This document shows positions 7,762 to 16,352 of a DNA stretch of 37,337 nt, one piece after another (position 1 is the stretch's first letter; each line of letters starts with the position of its first letter). Origin of the DNA: an uncultured Anaerolineae bacterium (GTDB lineage: Bacteria; Chloroflexota; Anaerolineae; Anaerolineales; Villigracilaceae); assembly GCA_903838415.1 (NCBI GenBank), contig CAILYI010000093.1, positions 1 to 37,337 of the forward strand, written 5' to 3'. The position numbers and the translations under genes were made by a program. The notes beneath the pieces were generated by a model. The model did no database searches. It saw only the letters and a program-made list of their open reading frames with translations, and was not told where the DNA came from.

Positions 7762-8864
7762 GAGTTTAGCGAAAAAGGAAAAGGTTGTTCTTTCAGCGCC
7801 CGGATGCGGTCCAGCGGCAAAGCCTGGACGGTGCCGCGGTAACCGCTGGTCGTGACCGCCATGCAAAGCGAATTGTAGATCGCTTCTTCGGTGGATTCGA
7901 TGGCTGCCTGAAATAAAGGAGAGGTTTGTGTATTCGGCAACTCGGGATAAGCTGTGACCTGTGCGCGCCGCTCAGGGCTGCGCCGCACACTTTCGGCGGT
8001 TGAAAAAGCCAGCGCATAATCGCCGGAACCATCCGTCATGGCGGCGCCGGTACGAGCCAGACCGGCCAGGGCGCGCTTCGCCAGGCGGGTCAGATTGCGA
8101 TCTGAAAGCGGCGCATTTGTCGCAAGGATGATCATGATCGAACCATCCGCTGAGTTGCGCTCAAGTTCGTCTTTCAAGTAATACTGTCCAAAAGCCTGCC
8201 CCAGCGGCAGCCCATCCATGCGCAACACCCCGCCAAAATTCGATTGCACCAGTACGCCCAGAATGTAACCGCCCAGCGTGGCGGGCAGTTGGCGTGAACT
8301 GGTACCAATCCCGCCTTTCCAGCCAAAAGCGATGGTACCGGTCCCTGCGCCCAGCGCCCCTTCTGCTACAACCGACCCGCTGGCAGTTTCGATGGCAGAA
8401 CGAATCTGTTCAACCGTCAGGCTGCGTTTGCGGATGTTGTTCAACCAGCCATCGTTGGTTTCCCCCACCACCACGTTGACCGACCCAACCGTCTCGTTTC
8501 CCGGTTGAGAGAGCGTCCAATCCAGGACAGCCTCCGCCGCGCGCGGCACGGAAAGCGTATTGGTCAGCAGAATCGGTGTTTCAATCTCGCCCAATTCGTT
8601 GATTTGCGTGCTGCCCATCAGCTTGCCGAAACCATTTCCTACCGCCAACCCGGCCGGAACTTTCTCCTGGAAAAGGTTGCCGTCATGCGCCAGGATGGCC
8701 GTTGCCCCGGTTCGGACGTCTGCGCCCTCAATCAGCGTAAAGTGTCCGACTTTGACGCCGGGCACATCGCTGATGGCATTCAACGCTCCCGGCGGCAGGA
8801 TGCCGGGCGTAAATCCCAGCTCCCTGAAACGCGCGCGCGTCTCCGGTTCAGTTTCATGATTCAA
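7758..8864 (-). CDS. P1 family peptidase (DmpA/L-aminopeptidase D-esterase type)
   Basis: This 368-residue protein is an N-terminal-nucleophile hydrolase of MEROPS family S58. The precursor cleaves itself before a Ser that then becomes the catalytic N-terminus; here the likely site is G241-S242 in ADGSIMIILATNAPLSDR. Other family hallmarks are ITDVPGV-like ISDVPGVKVGH (31-41), GLAVGNGFGKL (72-82) and GAGTGTIAFGWKGGIGTSS. Members release N-terminal residues from small peptides, often with D- or beta-amino acids. The start is a TTG overlapping the last 11 bases of the polymerase gene, which suggests translational coupling; no better start is available. The pairing with a DNA polymerase has no obvious functional meaning. 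Confidence 0.9.
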   Translation of the reverse strand: MNHETEPETRARFRELGFTPGILPPGALNAISDVPGVKVGHFTLIEGADVRTGATAILAHDGNLFQEKVPAGLAVGNGFGKLMGSTQINELGEIETPILLTNTLSVPRAAEAVLDWTLSQPGNETVGSVNVVVGETNDGWLNNIRKRSLTVEQIRSAIETASGSVVAEGALGAGTGTIAFGWKGGIGTSSRQLPATLGGYILGVLVQSNFGGVLRMDGLPLGQAFGQYYLKDELERNSADGSIMIILATNAPLSDRNLTRLAKRALAGLARTGAAMTDGSGDYALAFSTAESVRRSPERRAQVTAYPELPNTQTSPLFQAAIESTEEAIYNSLCMAVTTSGYRGTVQALPLDRIRALKEQPFPFSLNS

Positions 8865-11800
8865 GTTTGCTCGCTTTCTCGGCTTTGAAGAAGGGCTCGC
8901 CCCGTTCGATATCCATCTCCATCACGCCGGTAATCAGAAAAGGTTGGGATGAATTGACGATTTCCTTCGCCTGCCGGTAGGCGTCCGGGAACAGAACGAC
9001 CTCCAACGTCCCGGACAAATCCTCCAGGCTCAGGAACATCATGCTTTCGCCTTTGGCGGTCTTGCTGCGATGCGACGTCTGCCGGATTCCGGCCACAGTC
9101 ACACGTTCGCCAATGTGCCCGGCGGCTTCCAGGGTGGAAATGGCCCCGGAGGCGCTGATTTTATCGGCCAGCAACTCGAGCGGATTGGCCTCGAGGCTGA
9201 TACCGAGCAGTTCCTGTTGAGCCGTCATTTTTTGCTCGATTGACCAATCAGGCCCTTCAGCTTCATTCCAACTGAACAGGCTCAGTTGGCCGGATTTCCA
9301 ACCGCCGCCCTGCAATCGGCGCAAGATGGACGGAATGCTGCCCAGTCCTTCCAGCGCGCCAACCCGGGCCAGGCTTTCGGCTTCCAGTGGGCGCGGATCG
9401 GCGCGAGTCAGAAAATCATCCAACGAAGTGAAAGGCCGGTTGCGCAGGATGCGCTCGATGGAGCGGTGAGTCAGGTCTTTGACCTGATCCAGCCCCATGA
9501 AAAGCATCTTTTGTCCATTGACCTGCCCCACGCTAAAGTTGCTCCCGGCATGGTTGACCTGCGGGGGGCGAACGCTCAATCCCAGCCGGCGCGCTTCGCT
9601 CAGATAGACACGCTGGCTGTAATATCCGCCCCAGTTTGCCAGCACCGCCGCCATGAATTCAGCCGGGAAGTAGCTTTTACACCAGGCCGAACGCCAGGCC
9701 ACGCGGGCATAGGAGGCGGCATGCGCTTTGGGGAAGCCGTACCCGGCAAAGGCTGCCATCATCTCCCAAACCCGCTCGCCCGTTTCCGCTGGGACGCCGC
9801 TCTTTACCCGGGACTCCTCGACAAATTTTTTCTGCAACTCCTGCATACGCTTGCCGGGGTCAAAATGACTCATCGCCCGGCGCAGCAAGTCAGCTTCGGC
9901 CAGGCTGAATCCAGCCAGTTCGTGGGCAATCCGCAGTACCTGTTCCTGATACAGGATGACGCCAAAAGTCTCATCGAGCAAGGGAGCCAGGGCTGGATGC
10001 AAGTGTTGGACAGGTTCCAATCCCTTGAATCGCCGCACAAAAGCATCCTTGAGCCCACCCGAAAGCGGACCAGGGCGATAAAGCGCCAGCGCCGCCATGA
10101 CATCATCTTCGCTGCGGGCATGAATCTCGCGCAAGGTGGCGCGCATCCCCGGGCTTTCGATCTGGAAACAGCCGATGGTCTGGCCGGTTTCGATTCGGTC
10201 CGAGGTGGCGGTATCAGTCTGTGGGGTCGAATCAAGCACTGACAGCCGGGTGGCGTACCGTTCCGGCTGACTCTGTTGGATGAATTCCGCCACATCACCC
10301 AGAACGGTCAGGCCGCGGATGCCGAGCAGATCGATCTTGACCAGTCCGAGCGCTTCCACCGATTCCAGGTCAAACTGGGTAATGACAATGCCTTTGGTGC
10401 CAGAACTCATGACAGGCACCAAATCGGTCAAAGGCCCGGGAGCCACGATCACGCCGCCCGGGTGGACAGAGAGGTGGCGAGGCAGTTTCAGCAGAGCTTC
10501 AGCTTCGTCGAAAATGCGCTGATAAGCCGGGTAGACGCTGCGCAGCTCGGTAAAGGCAGAAAGCGTCTCACCGTTGGCATCCCGTTCCTCAAAACGCGCC
10601 CAAAAGGAATAAGGCAGTCGATTGACCATCTCGCGCACCTTGGCAGGTTCCAGCCCGTGCGCCTTGGCCACATCCCCCAGCGCTGAACGCGGGCGGAAGC
10701 GGTTGATGGTTGCCACCATCGCGACCCGCTCCGCACCGTAGGTCTCAAAAACGTGCTGGATGACGCTCTCACGTCGATTCGAACACAGGTCGGTATCGAT
10801 GTCTGGCGGGCTGGTGCGGGCCGGATTGAGAAAGCGCTCAAAGTACAGGTTCAGGCGCAACGGATCCGGGCTGGTGATGCCCAGGCAGTGCGCCACCAAT
10901 GATGAAGCCGCCGAACCGCGCGAGGAATAGGGTACGCCGGTTTCACGGGCAAAATTCAGCAAATCCTCGACAATCAGGAAGATCGGCTCAAATCCCATCC
11001 GGGCAATCACTTCGATTTCATGATCGAGACGAGCCTGGATTTCGGGCGTGATGGTCCCGTAGAGTTTAAGCGCCCCGGCATCAGCCTTTTCCCGCAGAAA
11101 GCTGGTGGCGGTCTGTCCGGGCGGAAGCGGGACTGTGGGCATGTGCGCCACGCCCAATGGCAGTTCCAGCTGACAGCGCTCCGCAATCTCCAGGCTGGCC
11201 TTGAGCGCCCTGGGGAAGTGCTGGAATCGAATCTCCATTTCCCTGGAACTGGCGAAGTATGCGTTGGGAGGGGCGATCTCATCCGGCGAAAGTTTTTCCA
11301 GCGGCTGAATCAGGCGGATGGCTGCCAGGGTGCGCTGCAGGCTGGCTTGCTGAGAAGTCAGGTAGTAGACGGGATGGCTGGCAAGTAGCGGCAGCCCAAA
11401 CTGGCGCGCCAGATTACTGCGCGGCAGACCACGCGCCGGGTCCGGCAAGCTGATATACAGATTTTTGGGAAATATTTCCTTGAGCGCGCCGAGATTGGAC
11501 TCATGCTGTCCGATTGCAATCAGACCCTGGGCATGTTCACTCAAAAGCTCGAGCGGACAGACCGCTGATGGATTATCCCGCAGGGCCAGGGTGCTGCTCA
11601 GACGACACAGACTGGACCATCCTGCCAGGTTGCTGGCTAAAAGTGGTAAACGCCCCGTTTCGAGGTCTATTTCCAATCCCAGGATGGGTTGGATGCCAGC
11701 TACTTTGCAAGCCTGAACAAACTCAATCGACCCGGTCAAGGTGTGATGGTCAGTCAGCCCGAGAGCGGGCATACCGCTGGCAGAAGCAGCCTGCACCAGT

Positions 11801-11865
11801 TCAGCCGGAAGCGGCAGCCCTTCGAGCAAGGAGTAGGCGGAGTGGGTGTTCAGATGGATGTACAT
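8854..11865 (-). CDS. dnaE2: DNA polymerase III alpha subunit, DnaE2/ImuC-like
   Basis: This 1003-residue C-family polymerase contains a PHP domain (about 1-200), palm with the catalytic Asp pair D355/D357 (PPDIDTD) and D512 (KIDLLG), the fingers motif GYGFPKAHAASYA, helix-hairpin-helix region and a C-terminal OB fold (about 900-990). The length is that of DnaE2/ImuC rather than replicative DnaE (about 1160). The PHP domain looks degraded: HLNTH replaces HLHxH and SHPVYYL replaces the NDxHY motif, so metal-dependent proofreading is probably lost. DnaE2 enzymes do translesion synthesis, usually with ImuA and ImuB; neither is adjacent. No Shine-Dalgarno sequence is seen; a TAGAAT ends seven bases before the ATG. 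It overlaps and probably drives the downstream peptidase gene. Confidence 0.9.
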   Translation of the reverse strand: MYIHLNTHSAYSLLEGLPLPAELVQAASASGMPALGLTDHHTLTGSIEFVQACKVAGIQPILGLEIDLETGRLPLLASNLAGWSSLCRLSSTLALRDNPSAVCPLELLSEHAQGLIAIGQHESNLGALKEIFPKNLYISLPDPARGLPRSNLARQFGLPLLASHPVYYLTSQQASLQRTLAAIRLIQPLEKLSPDEIAPPNAYFASSREMEIRFQHFPRALKASLEIAERCQLELPLGVAHMPTVPLPPGQTATSFLREKADAGALKLYGTITPEIQARLDHEIEVIARMGFEPIFLIVEDLLNFARETGVPYSSRGSAASSLVAHCLGITSPDPLRLNLYFERFLNPARTSPPDIDTDLCSNRRESVIQHVFETYGAERVAMVATINRFRPRSALGDVAKAHGLEPAKVREMVNRLPYSFWARFEERDANGETLSAFTELRSVYPAYQRIFDEAEALLKLPRHLSVHPGGVIVAPGPLTDLVPVMSSGTKGIVITQFDLESVEALGLVKIDLLGIRGLTVLGDVAEFIQQSQPERYATRLSVLDSTPQTDTATSDRIETGQTIGCFQIESPGMRATLREIHARSEDDVMAALALYRPGPLSGGLKDAFVRRFKGLEPVQHLHPALAPLLDETFGVILYQEQVLRIAHELAGFSLAEADLLRRAMSHFDPGKRMQELQKKFVEESRVKSGVPAETGERVWEMMAAFAGYGFPKAHAASYARVAWRSAWCKSYFPAEFMAAVLANWGGYYSQRVYLSEARRLGLSVRPPQVNHAGSNFSVGQVNGQKMLFMGLDQVKDLTHRSIERILRNRPFTSLDDFLTRADPRPLEAESLARVGALEGLGSIPSILRRLQGGGWKSGQLSLFSWNEAEGPDWSIEQKMTAQQELLGISLEANPLELLADKISASGAISTLEAAGHIGERVTVAGIRQTSHRSKTAKGESMMFLSLEDLSGTLEVVLFPDAYRQAKEIVNSSQPFLITGVMEMDIERGEPFFKAEKASKLES

Positions 11866-11872
11866 TAAATTG

Positions 11873-11878
11873 ATTCTA
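11873..11878 (-). promoter_or_regulatory. -10 element for possibly leaderless dnaE2
   Basis: TAGAAT on the minus strand is separated from the ATG at 11865 by seven bases, the same arrangement as at the MoaD gene. No clear -35 element and no recognisable SOS box were found. Confidence 0.4.
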
Positions 11879-11985
11879 ATTCTTTTATCGGGTTGAATCG
11901 AAACAAGGCTGGTGCAAATTGTTTTTTGAACGATGTCATGCCGGAATTTTTATCACACAATTCAGTTTTGCTGAGTATGGCAATA

Positions 11986-12010
11986 AAAAAGCCCGAAAAT
12001 CGGGCTTTTT
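11986..12010. terminator. Strong bidirectional intrinsic terminator
   Basis: aaaaagcccga (11986-11996) and tcgggcttttt (12000-12010) form an 11-bp stem with a 3-base loop flanked by A- and T-runs, so it can work on both strands. It lies downstream of the small minus-strand gene at 12123-12590 and upstream of dnaE2. Confidence 0.85.
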
Positions 12011-12122
12011 GTACAATGCATATTTGCAAACCTTGTCAGTTCGCCTGCATGGCTTCTGTTGCGCCGTTAAAAGCGATAGAAAACGAGAATCCCTGGAGAA
12101 TATTTACCCAGAGTCAATCGGG

Positions 12123-12590
12123 TTATTTGCTGTTCACTTTTGGCATGGCATCAAGCAATACTTCGCGAAATTTAACGCCGTTCGGGTCTGTTCCAATGCC
12201 AATGAAGGCCTGTCCGGTTTTGATGGCATTGGTATAACGCCCGGTGACATTCATGCCCGAATCGGGCGCGATGGTGCCCATCGCCGAACCGGCATAATCG
12301 TGGATATCGATGTGACTCAACAACGCAGAGTTGACTTCCGCGACATTGTTATTGATGCTTTCGACCCAAAGCAACCACTGCGGCGTCACAATTACAGCCG
12401 AGACAGCATTTTCAGAACCTCCGAAAAAACCTTTCTTCTGTTGCACGGAAGTGGTTTCGCAACACATCAATATACTGGGCTCAATATCACCCAATTGATA
12501 CTGCTTGATATGGGCACGAATGGCGCTGCTGAGCAACGGTTTAAGTTCATTGATGGTACAGATACGGGTAATACGCTTGGTTTCGCTCAT
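12123..12590 (-). CDS. Conserved-looking protein of unknown function, possibly PH-like
   Basis: A 155-residue soluble protein without signal peptide or membrane segment. The segment SAVIVTPQWLLWVES...ALLSHIDIHDY resembles the strand pattern of bacterial PH-like domains, where a protein senses or binds a ligand, but I cannot assign a family with certainty. The ATG at 12590 has an excellent ribosome-binding site (AAGGAG, 5 bases away), and is preferred to the earlier start that would add nine residues. It is monocistronic and ends 113 bases before a strong terminator. Confidence 0.6.
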   Translation of the reverse strand: MSETKRITRICTINELKPLLSSAIRAHIKQYQLGDIEPSILMCCETTSVQQKKGFFGGSENAVSAVIVTPQWLLWVESINNNVAEVNSALLSHIDIHDYAGSAMGTIAPDSGMNVTGRYTNAIKTGQAFIGIGTDPNGVKFREVLLDAMPKVNSK

Positions 12591-12683
12591 AAACACTCCT
12601 TCTGATAATTTCATCATACACCCTAAAGGTGGCGAATGATAGGTAGCAAAACAACTCTTAACGCGGCGGGTGCTGATGGCTGG

Positions 12684-12905
12684 CTAATGCAAAACCTCGC
12701 CGGGTTGGCGAGATTCTTCTTTAACCAGCTTTTGGATGTAGCCTGGCCAATCCCAGACGATTTGACCTTGAACCGGCGGCCGAGTGCGTAACACGGGTAC
12801 AGCAAGCGCCGTACCTGGTGCCAATCGCACCTGAATGTGGATGAAGCGACGGGCGAGATCGAAGCTGCGGTTTTGACGAAAGCAGGCGTAGTGTAGACGA
12901 TGCAT
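12684..12905 (-). pseudogene. Unrecognised gene remnant
   Basis: A 73-residue open frame whose second half (RLAPGTALAVPVLRTRPPVQ... ending EVLH) has a codon and residue composition like the neighbouring real genes. No start signal precedes it and it abuts the transporter fragment on the other strand. It may be the C-terminal end of a lost gene or noise; I do not recognise the family. Confidence 0.25.
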
Positions 12906-12918
12906 CTGTCGTGGAAGT

Positions 12919-13110
12919 ATGCTTTTATTGGTTGGTCAATTTGGTGCCGGGCGTGGATTTACGATTTCGCAGCTTGGGATTGTAATTAATGGGCTGTTTG
13001 GAGTTTATTTTCTCAAGGACCCTGCCCCAAAAACCCACGCCGCTGCCCTCACCTTGATTGGTTGTCTGTGTGCAACCATCGGTGGGATTATGATGGGTGG
13101 GCTAAAGTAA
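12919..13110 (+). pseudogene. C-terminal fragment of a GRP/GlcU-type sugar transporter
   Basis: The 63-residue frame reads GAGRGFTISQLGIVINGLFG...TLIGCLCATIGGIMMGG, which matches the last two membrane segments of glucose/ribose porter family proteins (GlcU, RhaT-like), including the FTISQLGVVIS motif and the final Gly-rich helix. The roughly eight upstream membrane segments are missing; the frame runs into a stop about 30 bases earlier without further similarity. There is no ribosome-binding site. It is therefore a truncated relic left by a deletion or rearrangement. Confidence 0.6.
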
Positions 13111-13153
13111 GCTTGTAGTTGCAACTTTTCCGTTAAGCGCCCGGACGTTGGCA

Positions 13154-14686
13154 TTACTTTTTCAAAAGCAAGGTAGTGTCTATTTCCGTGGATAACTCTA
13201 CAAAAACATCATCAGAAATTACGCCATCATGCCGTAAGCCAAGCAGGGCACTGCGTTGGGCACGCAGACCTTCCCGGTAGGCAGTATCCAACTCTTCAGC
13301 TTCAAGATGCGGTTCGGCTTTCAACACTTCGCGTACGTTTTCAGCAAAGGTTTCGACCTGTGCCGCCATTTCAGGTTTGAGCTGCTCCCAGGCGTGGCTG
13401 GAGATTAACCCCTCGGCGTGGCGGCGATCCAGGTGAGCCAGGGCGGCGCGGGCAGCGGTCAGGCGGGCATGACGTCTTTCGTATTCAATCTGCTCGGGCA
13501 GGCGGGTCACCAATCCAAGCCGTTTGAGCAGCGAACTCATCGTTGTGCTTTGAACCAACAGGGTAAACAACACCACACCAAACGCCATCAGCTTTAACAA
13601 TTCACGATCAACACCCAATTCAACGGGCAAGCTGAGGACCAGCGCCAGGGCAATGGCACCGCGCAGGCCACCCCAATTGAGCACATGCAGCCAGCGTGTT
13701 GGAATACGATCTGTGAATCGATACATAATGCCGCCAAAACCATATACTACCACCGCGCGCGCGATCACCACAGCAAAAATTGCCCACACCACCGGCTGCC
13801 AGGCGCTCAGCAGAGCCGGTAAATTCATTTTTAACCCGATTAATAGAAAGATGAGAGAGTTTGCCAGAAAGGCGACATACTCCCAGAAATTGTTGATCAC
13901 GATGCGGGTAGTCGGACTCATTCCTTGTGAGCCAAGGTTTCCGTTTATCAAGCCAGCGGCAACTACCGCCAGGACTCCGCTGAAATGGAACTGTTCTGCA
14001 AGAAGATAAGCGCCAAAGGCGAGCAGTGTTGTCAGGGTGGTTTCGATTAGATAGTCATCCACACGGTCAATTAAACGGGCGACCAACCAGCCCAGCACAA
14101 GGCCGACAACAGTACCTCCAGCTGAAACGAAAATGAAGTCCCCCAAACTTTGCAGCAGGTTGAACCTGCCCGAAAGTGCAACCGCCAGCGCCAGGTTGAA
14201 AACCACGATGGCGGTTCCGTCATTAAGCAGGCTTTCACTTTCCACCAATACTGCCAGGCGTTTGGAGACGCCCAACGTGCGGAACATGGCAACCACTGCC
14301 ACAGGGTCAGTGGCGGAGATGAGCGCGCCAAAAACCATAGCAACTGGCAGGGCCAATGGCGTGACCAGGCTAAGAATACCGCCGACAATCAGCGTGGTCA
14401 AAATGACGCCTGGCACAGCCAGCACCAGAATTGCCGGTAAATTGCGTCGCAGTTCTTCCAAATTGATATTAAGCGCTGCTTCAAAGACGAGCGGCGGCAC
14501 GAACAGGGTCAGGATTAATTCAGGAGTCAGGTCCGCGGTGATTGAATGTTGCAGGGTCAGGACCAGTCCCACCAACACCAAAGCCACTGTATATGGCACA
14601 TTGAGCCGCCGCACAATCAGGGCAACTACTACCACAACCAACAGTAGTTCAATAATGAGGGTTTCCGCATTTAGAAATTGTTCCAT
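13154..14686 (-). CDS. CPA1-family Na+/H+ antiporter
   Basis: This 510-residue membrane protein has about twelve hydrophobic segments followed by a cytoplasmic tail of roughly 110 charged residues. The ion-binding region is readable as SATDPVAVVAMFRTLG (D127) and ESESLLNDGTAIVVF (N155-D156), the ND signature of electroneutral CPA1 exchangers of the NhaP type. It would exchange cytoplasmic Na+ (or K+/Li+) for protons and help with pH and salt homeostasis. It appears monocistronic: a hairpin separates it from the GtrA gene upstream. The tail ends in helices rich in Leu, Glu and Arg that may regulate activity; ion choice cannot be told from the sequence. Confidence 0.92.
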   Translation of the reverse strand: MEQFLNAETLIIELLLVVVVVALIVRRLNVPYTVALVLVGLVLTLQHSITADLTPELILTLFVPPLVFEAALNINLEELRRNLPAILVLAVPGVILTTLIVGGILSLVTPLALPVAMVFGALISATDPVAVVAMFRTLGVSKRLAVLVESESLLNDGTAIVVFNLALAVALSGRFNLLQSLGDFIFVSAGGTVVGLVLGWLVARLIDRVDDYLIETTLTTLLAFGAYLLAEQFHFSGVLAVVAAGLINGNLGSQGMSPTTRIVINNFWEYVAFLANSLIFLLIGLKMNLPALLSAWQPVVWAIFAVVIARAVVVYGFGGIMYRFTDRIPTRWLHVLNWGGLRGAIALALVLSLPVELGVDRELLKLMAFGVVLFTLLVQSTTMSSLLKRLGLVTRLPEQIEYERRHARLTAARAALAHLDRRHAEGLISSHAWEQLKPEMAAQVETFAENVREVLKAEPHLEAEELDTAYREGLRAQRSALLGLRHDGVISDDVFVELSTEIDTTLLLKK

Positions 14687-14753
14687 AGCATCGCCTTTTG
14701 CCTAACCGGCAGGTATTTCGTTCCTGAAATTGTATCGCCATTCAGAGCCATTT

Positions 14754-14798
14754 CAACAAGACACACCCCAAACATTGAATTCGGGGTGTGTCTTGTTG
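14754..14798. terminator. 16-bp perfect hairpin
   Basis: caacaagacacacccc (14754-14769) and ggggtgtgtcttgttg (14783-14798) are exact reverse complements around 13 bases. It lies between the start of the antiporter gene and the end of the UXS-GtrA operon. On the minus strand it follows the GtrA stop by about 57 bases and is probably that operon's terminator, although no T-run follows. Confidence 0.65.
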
Positions 14799-14854
14799 TG
14801 TACCCTATGCGGCGTTAATAATTTTCTGGATTATCCGCGAAAACGGGGATTTTT

Positions 14855-15313
14855 TCAAGCATCGATGTCGCTATAAGTCCAATAACGGTTGACGAAAAAA
14901 TTCCACATCATCACCACGCCGACAGCGGCCGCCAGCGTGATGTTATGACTCAGAAACTGATGGATTTGCGCGGTGTACGACAGCCCAACCAGGAGTTGGT
15001 CGAGGGCTGGTTCCCCAAAATGGAGAATGGGCAGACGAATCAGCAGCCCGGCAGCGTTGACAAGGGAAAATTGCCCCAATTGCCCGACGATTGGCTTGGA
15101 ACGCGATTCTGGGTAAGTCCAAAAGCGATTCCATGTAAAGTTGCTGATCACAGCGCAGATAAACGATATCGTCCCCGCAACAATGAAGGGGGCGCGAATC
15201 AATGCCACCAGCAGGTTCATCACCCCAAAATCAATGACGGCGCCAATTGCTCCGACAGCGGCAAATTTCAAGAAGCGAACCCGCTCAGCGGGATTATTAA
15301 GTACCACGGTCAT
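14855..15313 (-). CDS. GtrA-like membrane protein
   Basis: A 152-residue protein with four hydrophobic segments ([20 protein letters not shown] at the N-terminus) and the two aromatic motifs FTWNRFWTY and FFVNRYWTY that mark the GtrA family. GtrA-like proteins are thought to help move lipid-linked sugars across the membrane or assist glycosyltransferases. Its ATG overlaps the stop of the UDP-xylose synthase gene (ATGA), so the two are translationally coupled. This supports a shared role in building a surface polysaccharide or glycoconjugate with pentose sugars; no glycosyltransferase lies next to them. Confidence 0.88.
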   Translation of the reverse strand: MTVVLNNPAERVRFLKFAAVGAIGAVIDFGVMNLLVALIRAPFIVAGTISFICAVISNFTWNRFWTYPESRSKPIVGQLGQFSLVNAAGLLIRLPILHFGEPALDQLLVGLSYTAQIHQFLSHNITLAAAVGVVMMWNFFVNRYWTYSDIDA

Positions 15314-16266
15314 GCCAACCCCAATTTTTGCTTGAAATAGGGAATCGTCCGCAAAAGACCTTCTTCCAGGTTAACCTTCGGTTCCCAGCCCAGGATGGTC
15401 TGCGCGCGCGTAATATCCGGGCGGCGGCGCTGCGGATCACGCGCCGAACGCGCGTCGACATAGGAAAGCTCTGCCATGTTGTTGGTAAGCTGATTGATTT
15501 TCTGGGCAAACTGCAGGATGGTCATTTCAACCGGGTTGCCGATATTGACCGGCATGTGCTCATCCGAATATAGCAAGCGGATAATTCCATCCACCAGGTC
15601 ATCCACATAGCAGAACGAGCGAGTTTGTCCGCCGTCGCCGTAGACGGTCAGGGCTTGTCCGAGCAGCGCCTGTTTGAGCAGATTCGGCAGGGCGCGGCCA
15701 TCTTCCAGATCCATGCGCGGGCCGTAGGTATTAAAAATACGCACAATGCGCGTATCCACTCCGTGTTGGCGGTGGTAGGCTAAAGTCAGAGATTCGGCAA
15801 AGCGCTTGGCTTCATCGTAAACCGCGCGCGGCCCGGTAATATCCACATTGCCCGCATACGTTTCCTTCTGCGGATGTTCAGTCGGGTCGCCGTAAATCTC
15901 GCTGGTTGACGCCAGCAGAAAGCGCGCGTTATTCGCCTTGGCCACCCCGAGCGTGTTATGCGTTCCGAGCGCGCCAGCTTTCATGGTCTGAATGGGGAGG
16001 TTGAAATAGGCGTATGGTGAGGCCGGGTTGGGGCTGGCAGGCGATGCAAAATGCAAAACCGCATCCAATTTACCAGGGACGAAAATATAGTTCGAGACGT
16101 CATGGCGGTAAAAAGTGAAATGCTCGTTGCCCATCAAGTGAGCAATATTTTCGCGTGAGCCGGTGACGAAATTATCCATGCCAACGACATCATGTCCCTC
16201 TTTGATCAGGCGGTCACTCAGGTGAGAGCCAAGAAACCCAGCCGCGCCCGTAATTAGAATTCGCAT
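15310..16266 (-). CDS. uxs: UDP-glucuronate decarboxylase (UDP-xylose synthase), SDR family
   Basis: A 318-residue extended short-chain dehydrogenase/reductase. It shows the NAD-binding [11 protein letters not shown] (6-16), the TSE triad element in [10 protein letters not shown], the catalytic Tyr/Lys pair YDEAK (Y150, K154) and [10 protein letters not shown], all as in UDP-glucuronate decarboxylases that convert UDP-glucuronate to UDP-xylose with bound NAD+. The ATG at 16266 is used because GGAG lies 6 bases upstream; a GTG four codons earlier is less likely. It is the first gene of a two-gene operon with GtrA. Related epimerases share this fold, so the exact sugar is inferred from the motif set and the ASPASP segment. 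Confidence 0.87.
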   Translation of the reverse strand: MRILITGAAGFLGSHLSDRLIKEGHDVVGMDNFVTGSRENIAHLMGNEHFTFYRHDVSNYIFVPGKLDAVLHFASPASPNPASPYAYFNLPIQTMKAGALGTHNTLGVAKANNARFLLASTSEIYGDPTEHPQKETYAGNVDITGPRAVYDEAKRFAESLTLAYHRQHGVDTRIVRIFNTYGPRMDLEDGRALPNLLKQALLGQALTVYGDGGQTRSFCYVDDLVDGIIRLLYSDEHMPVNIGNPVEMTILQFAQKINQLTNNMAELSYVDARSARDPQRRRPDITRAQTILGWEPKVNLEEGLLRTIPYFKQKLGLA

Positions 16267-16352
16267 ACTAATCTCCACAAATGAATTTGATAATCAATAA
16301 CGGGATTGGATGGATGCTGCTCCAGACCGTTCTGCCGTTAAGTGAGTCTGCA

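Noticed and set aside
11866..11900. SOS (LexA) box before dnaE2
   Set aside because: No palindrome resembling a known LexA site was found in the upstream region.
11893..12605. Plus-strand frames opposite the small gene at 12123-12590
   Set aside because: They run through the strong terminator at 11986-12010 and across a well-supported minus-strand gene; no start signal.
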